This document shows, piece after piece, positions 5,732 through 9,048 of a stretch of DNA of 9,048 nt (position 1 is the stretch's first letter; each line of letters starts with the position of its first letter). The DNA is from Bacillota bacterium. Its GTDB lineage: Bacteria; Bacillota; Clostridia; Lachnospirales; Lachnospiraceae. The translations under genes and the position numbers were made by a program. The stretch covers positions 1 through 9,048 of the forward strand of contig JAFACO010000434.1 in assembly GCA_023425485.1 (NCBI GenBank). The letters are read 5' to 3'. The notes under the pieces were generated by a model. The model ran no database searches. It was not told where the DNA came from and saw only the letters and a list, made by a program, of their open reading frames with translations.

Positions 5732-6481
5732 CTAAGCATAAATTTTATTACTAATATATGGCATATGTTCTGTAGCCATTAATTTCTTGTATTCTGTGCC
5801 ATATTTCGAAAACGAAGTAGAATATAACTTATACTTTGAAAGTATTTGTGCAAACCACAATGGAACTCCATCCTTAATTTTTACTTCCATAATCCATTCG
5901 CCTTTTGACAAGAGCGGATCACCAAAATTGCCGATATCTAAGCCTAAATTATCACGCCTCGTACGAATATTGGTATCAAAGGTAACACGGAAACTTCGAT
6001 CCTCTTTACTAAACATTGCATCCCTTTCATAAGATAAAAAGAGTGCCGGTTGTAAGGTAGGGTAACGTTGTAGAAAGAAGTCTATCTCATTTAAGATTTG
6101 CTCATTCATAATACCATTGGCCATAGGCTTTTGTTTAGTATTAATGTAATGATATGCCTCCTCTAAAATAATCGAGGTTCTTCTTTTATTAACTCTGCCA
6201 TTGTATTTCTTTTTAATTTCAAGATAAACCTTATCTTTAGGACTAGCCACTCCATAACTTCTTAAGCGCAGTTTCTCTTTATATAATGGTTTTTCAATTG
6301 ATCTACTGATAATCTGATTATCAGGCGTATCGTAATAAATATTACAAATGGAATAAAAATCACCATTTCTACTATGCTCATCAACTTCCATGTACTCAGA
6401 AAGTTGTGATTTTAACTGTCTATAGGTTTCATCAGAAATTATAAATTTCTTCTCATACCTATTAAATACTTCAATTGCCAT
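5732..6481 (-). CDS. VTC-domain polyphosphate polymerase homologue
   Basis: A 249-residue soluble protein with a VTC (triphosphate tunnel metalloenzyme) domain. In yeast Vtc4 this fold makes inorganic polyphosphate from ATP. Tunnel residues visible here are EKKF (10-13), YDTPD (50-54), KLRLR (70-74) with Arg72 and Arg74, EIKKK (88-92), NKRR (98-101), YERDA (151-155), RVTFDT (165-170), EVKIK (199-203) with the metal-binding-type Glu199, and SFSKYG (223-228). Thus the basic lining and acidic metal site look intact. I prefer the ATG at 6481, ten bases after AAGGGG and at the start of the conserved sequence. A GTG at 6505, preceded by GGGAG, would add eight residues and is a real alternative. The gene is followed 14 bases later by a DUF4956 membrane protein, its common partner. 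No SPX domain and no membrane helix are present, so membrane association would need the partner. Confidence 0.9.
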   Translation of the reverse strand: MAIEVFNRYEKKFIISDETYRQLKSQLSEYMEVDEHSRNGDFYSICNIYYDTPDNQIISRSIEKPLYKEKLRLRSYGVASPKDKVYLEIKKKYNGRVNKRRTSIILEEAYHYINTKQKPMANGIMNEQILNEIDFFLQRYPTLQPALFLSYERDAMFSKEDRSFRVTFDTNIRTRRDNLGLDIGNFGDPLLSKGEWIMEVKIKDGVPLWFAQILSKYKLYSTSFSKYGTEYKKLMATEHMPYISNKIYA

Positions 6482-6544
6482 AACCCCACATCCCCTTAAA
6501 TGCACTAAGCAGCTCTCCCATTTTCATAATTCCTGCTTATGCAT

Positions 6545-6553
6545 ATTTTAACA
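6545..6553 (-). promoter_or_regulatory. Candidate extended -10 promoter of VTC operon
   Basis: On the minus strand TGTTAAAAT fits the extended -10 pattern TGnTATAAT with one mismatch. No good -35 lies upstream, as is common for extended -10 promoters. Transcription would start near 6538. The element sits inside one arm of the inverted repeat at 6547-6579, as expected of a repressor-controlled promoter. Confidence 0.35.
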
Positions 6554-6579
6554 CATATTTGTGTAAATTTTGTGTTAAA
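6547..6579. repeat. Inverted repeat between SpoU methyltransferase and VTC genes
   Basis: Arms TTTAACACA (6547-6555) and TGTGTTAAA (6571-6579) are perfectly complementary over nine bases with a 15-base spacer. The spacer holds a third related copy, TTTGTGTAAATT, giving an imperfect direct repeat with the right arm. No U-tract follows on the minus strand, so it is unlikely to terminate the upstream operon. An operator for the VTC operon is more likely. Confidence 0.45.
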
Positions 6580-6590
6580 TTTTACATTTC

Positions 6591-7394
6591 TTAAATTAGA
6601 CGACGCTGTCTTGCAGCTTCGTACATTAAAATCGCCGCAGCAATAGCGGCATTCAGTGATTCCACCTGTCCAGCCATTGGAATCTTTATTAATTTATCTG
6701 CTTCCTGCACTGCTCTCTCTGAGAGACCATTCGCTTCATTTCCAATAAGAAAAGCACATTTACCTTTAAAATAATTCTCAGTATCATAATTAGCTCCCAT
6801 TAGATGTGCAGCAAATAAAGTAATACCCTGTTCTTTAATTTTTGGTATTATATTGTAGAAATCTTTTGCCTGATAAAAAGGCATTCGATAAATAGAACCC
6901 ATAGTGGAGCGTATTACTTTTGGATTATAGATATCAACCGTCGAATCACCAAATATGATTCCTGTGATTCCTGCCCCCTCGGCAGTTCGAATCATAGTTC
7001 CCATATTACCTGGATCTCTGATGTCTTCCAGAAGTAATAAACAGGCATCCTGCGCTTTTAACAAATCCTCTAATTGATAATTTGCTTGCTTCACTGTCGC
7101 CAGAATACCTTGTGGAGTCTTAGTCTCTGATACTTCTTTAAAAACAGAATCCGTAAGAAGTTCATATTCTATTCCCTCAAAGTATTTGGGTTCATCCTTT
7201 ATTATCTCTTGATAAAAGCTCTCTGAGGCATAAGCTTTGATTACTAAACCAAGTGCCTTTGCCTCATCAAACATTTTTATTCCTTCAATCACAAAGATTC
7301 CCTGTTCATCTCTGGCTTTTGCTTTTTTTTGAAGCAAAGCAAGGTTCTTAACCTGAGCATTACTTGGACTGCTAATTGTAAATTTAGGCTTCAT
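6591..7394 (-). CDS. SpoU/TrmH-family RNA 2'-O-methyltransferase
   Basis: Transfers a methyl group from S-adenosylmethionine to a ribose 2'-hydroxyl of rRNA or tRNA. The 267 residues contain an N-terminal L30e-like RNA-binding domain (about 1-100) and a C-terminal SPOUT domain with a knotted cofactor site (about 115-267). The three SpoU motifs are clear: motif 1 DIRDPGNMGTMIRTAEG (124-140) with Asn130 and catalytic Arg136, motif 2 FLIGNEANGLS (215-225), and motif 3 IPMAGQVESLNAAIAAAI (238-255). The gene starts seven bases after the prfA stop. Its AAGGA binding site lies in the last prfA codons, so it is cotranscribed with prfA and prmC, consistent with a translation-related role. The RlmB/YsgA type of domain layout is evident, but the target nucleotide cannot be told, so I give no gene symbol. 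No terminator follows. Confidence 0.93.
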   Translation of the reverse strand: MKPKFTISSPSNAQVKNLALLQKKAKARDEQGIFVIEGIKMFDEAKALGLVIKAYASESFYQEIIKDEPKYFEGIEYELLTDSVFKEVSETKTPQGILATVKQANYQLEDLLKAQDACLLLLEDIRDPGNMGTMIRTAEGAGITGIIFGDSTVDIYNPKVIRSTMGSIYRMPFYQAKDFYNIIPKIKEQGITLFAAHLMGANYDTENYFKGKCAFLIGNEANGLSERAVQEADKLIKIPMAGQVESLNAAIAAAILMYEAARQRRLI

Positions 7395-7401
7395 AAAGAT
7401 A

Positions 7402-8475
7402 TTATCCTTCTTGCAGGTTGCTAAGCTTAGCCGCTTGATCAGCTGCGATTAAGCTATCAATAATTTCTTGAATATCCCCATTCATAACTGCATCCAATTG
7501 ATGTACGGTAAGCTTAATCCTATGATCAGTACAACGCCCTTGTGGGAAGTTATAAGTTCTGATTTTTTCTGAACGGTCTCCAGTACCAACCTGGCTCTTT
7601 CTCGCTTCGGCCTCGGCACTTTGCGCCTTTTCTAATTCCATTTCATATAACTTGGAACGAAGTACACGGATTGCTTTATCCTTATTCTTTAACTGCGATT
7701 TCTCATCCTGACAGGAAATAACAATTCCAGTAGGAATATGAGTCAAACGTACAGCAGAGTCAGTTGTATTAACACACTGTCCACCATTACCTGATGAACG
7801 GAATACGTCAAACTTACAATCATTTAAGTCAAGCTCTACATCGACCTCTTCTGCTTCAGGCATAATCGCTACCGTAGCTGTTGAGGTATGAATTCTTCCG
7901 CCTGATTCTGTAACCGGTACACGTTGTACACGGTGTACACCACTTTCATACTTGAGTTTGGAATATGCACCTTTTCCAAGTACCATAAATATGACTTCTT
8001 TAAATCCACCAATTCCATTTTCATTTAAGGTCATCATGTCTATTTTCCAACGATGGCGTTCTGCATACATTACATACATACGGTATAATTCTGCAGCAAA
8101 TAAAGCTGCCTCATCACCACCTGCACCACCACGAATTTCAACAATAACGTTCTTCTCATCATTTGGGTCTTTGGGTAAAAGAAGAATTTTAAGTTCTTCT
8201 TCAATTTGAACTAAACGTTGCTTACAATCGTTTAATTCTTCTTTTGCCATTTCACGAAGTTCCTCATCACTTTCTTCTGAAAGCATGGTGAGACTATCTT
8301 CAATATTAACCTGTGTTGTCTTGTATTCTTTGTATTTTTCAACGATATCCGTAAGATCTGAATGTTCCTTACGAAGATTTCTATAGCGTTGCTGATCGTT
8401 CATAACGCTGGGATTCATGAGCTCTTCTTCCAGCTCCTGATATCGTATTAAAATATCTTCTAACTTATCAAACAT
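7402..8475 (-). CDS. prfA: Peptide chain release factor 1 (RF1)
   Basis: Recognises UAA and UAG stop codons in the ribosomal A site and triggers release of the finished peptide. The 357 residues are full length. An N-terminal helical domain (about 1-100) is followed by the GGAGGDEAALFAAEL segment (116-130). The stop-codon-reading tripeptide is PVT (187-189), which is the RF1-type PxT rather than the SPF of RF2. The catalytic GGQ lies at 231-233 inside GNGGQCVNTTDSAVR. The late conserved GDRSEKIRTYNFPQGR region (299-314) is intact. ATG at 8475 has GGAGGAG eight to ten bases upstream. The gene lies 92 bases after prmC, whose product methylates the GGQ glutamine, and seven bases before the SpoU methyltransferase. 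There is no frameshift, as expected for RF1 as opposed to RF2. Confidence 0.98.
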   Translation of the reverse strand: MFDKLEDILIRYQELEEELMNPSVMNDQQRYRNLRKEHSDLTDIVEKYKEYKTTQVNIEDSLTMLSEESDEELREMAKEELNDCKQRLVQIEEELKILLLPKDPNDEKNVIVEIRGGAGGDEAALFAAELYRMYVMYAERHRWKIDMMTLNENGIGGFKEVIFMVLGKGAYSKLKYESGVHRVQRVPVTESGGRIHTSTATVAIMPEAEEVDVELDLNDCKFDVFRSSGNGGQCVNTTDSAVRLTHIPTGIVISCQDEKSQLKNKDKAIRVLRSKLYEMELEKAQSAEAEARKSQVGTGDRSEKIRTYNFPQGRCTDHRIKLTVHQLDAVMNGDIQEIIDSLIAADQAAKLSNLQEG

Positions 8476-8505
8476 ATGAATAACTCCTCCGATAAAATCC
8501 TTTAC

Positions 8506-8525
8506 CCGTAATTGTTACCTTACGG
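8506..8525 (-). other. Small hairpin in prmC-prfA gap
   Basis: CCGTAA and TTACGG (8506-8511 and 8520-8525) form a six-base-pair stem with an eight-base loop in the 92-base space between prmC and prfA. It lacks a U-tract, so it is not a terminator; it may be an RNA processing or stabilising hairpin, or chance. Confidence 0.3.
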
Positions 8526-8567
8526 TATATCTTTATAACATATCCTTACTTAAATTTATTTAAAATC

Positions 8568-9048
8568 TTAAGGAATTCTGGCTGATACCACTCTATCATG
8601 CCCACTTAGATCCTTAATTACTTTAATATTTTCATACCCTTGTGTGTACAAGATGTTCTCTACAGCCTTACCCTGATCATGACCGATCTCAAAGAACAGA
8701 TATCCCTTTGGCTTTAAAAATCTCATGGCTTCAAAAGAAATATTACGGTAGAAAACCAGTCCATCTAGGTCACCATCCAAAGCAAGCATTGGCTCGTGAT
8801 CCTTTACTTCCGGCATTAACCCTTCAATTTCTCCGGTTGGAATATAGGGTGGGTTAGATACTATAATATCATAGATTCCTTCCACCTTCTCAAATAGGTT
8901 GCTTTGAATAAACTCTATATTCACTATATGCTTTCTGGAATTTTTTGCTGCAATTAACAGGGCTTGTTCCGAAATATCTACGCCAACTGCTTTCTTTAAG
9001 GAACTTAGCTTTGCAAGACTTATAACAATGCAACCCGATCCCGTACAC
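8568..9048 (-). CDS. prmC: PrmC, release factor glutamine methyltransferase, 5' end cut by window edge
   Basis: Methylates the glutamine of the GGQ motif in release factors 1 and 2 with S-adenosylmethionine, which raises termination efficiency. The frame is open from the right edge (first full codon at 9047) to the stop at 8568, giving 159 C-terminal residues; the family is about 280-290, so the N-terminal helical domain and first cofactor-binding strand are missing. The visible part begins in motif I (CTGSGC), followed by the acidic VDIS strand end, and contains the catalytic NPPY motif, within VSNPPYIPTGEI, that binds the target glutamine. An internal ATG at 8924 is not the start, because the conserved methyltransferase core continues upstream of it. 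It directly precedes prfA, its substrate gene. In Clostridia prmC often stands before prfA, unlike the prfA-prmC order of E. coli. Confidence 0.96.
   Translation of the reverse strand, partial: CTGSGCIVISLAKLSSLKKAVGVDISEQALLIAAKNSRKHIVNIEFIQSNLFEKVEGIYDIIVSNPPYIPTGEIEGLMPEVKDHEPMLALDGDLDGLVFYRNISFEAMRFLKPKGYLFFEIGHDQGKAVENILYTQGYENIKVIKDLSGHDRVVSARIP

Noticed and set aside
5787..6032. An 81-codon plus-strand open frame
   Set aside because: It is antisense to conserved VTC-domain sequence, including the metal-binding region.
7952..8209. An 85-codon plus-strand open frame
   Set aside because: It is antisense to the most conserved part of prfA.
8642..8857. A 71-codon plus-strand open frame
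   Set aside because: It is antisense to prmC, with no start signal.
1..9048. Mobile elements, CRISPR arrays, tRNA or rRNA genes, prophage
   Set aside because: No transposase, integrase, spaced repeat array or structured RNA gene was visible on either strand; all main frames are housekeeping or membrane genes on one strand.

Overview
This 9,048-base window is AT-rich and every gene I can support lies on the minus strand. It reads as ordinary chromosome of a Gram-positive clostridium, most likely a Lachnospiraceae member of the Lachnoclostridium or Anaerocolumna kind. The reasons are strong GGAGG-type ribosome binding sites, GTG and TTG starts, the prmC-prfA order, a type III pantothenate kinase beside dusB, and a small hypothetical protein of a type I associate with Lachnospiraceae. 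I see no rRNA, tRNA, insertion sequence, CRISPR array or phage gene.

In transcription order (right to left) there are four blocks. (1) 9048-6591: prmC (cut by the window edge), prfA and a SpoU/TrmH-family RNA methyltransferase. PrmC methylates the GGQ glutamine of release factor 1, so enzyme and substrate are encoded side by side. (2) 6481-5022: a VTC-domain polyphosphate polymerase homologue, then a DUF4956 membrane protein 14 bases downstream. A candidate extended -10 promoter lies in an inverted repeat upstream, and a minus-strand terminator follows at 4904-4946. (3) 4791-3315: an NfeD-like membrane protein with a TTG start and an SPFH (stomatin/QmcA-type) protein, with a candidate promoter upstream and a strong terminator at 3233-3284. 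(4) 2993-1: ornithine carbamoyltransferase, a DUF6145-like small protein, coaX and dusB (3' end cut off by the window). I see no terminator between these four, and a TTGACA promoter with possible ArgR boxes precedes argF.

Functionally the window joins translation and RNA modification (prmC, prfA, SpoU methyltransferase, dusB), arginine metabolism (argF), coenzyme A synthesis (coaX) and two membrane modules. The least characterised part is the VTC plus DUF4956 pair, a plausible membrane polyphosphate-making system. Its catalytic residues are visible, but its product and any translocation role are inference. Other points worth checking are a perfect hairpin just upstream of the argF ribosome binding site, crossing inverted repeats in the coaX-dusB gap, and a short ORF overlapping the VTC gene start.
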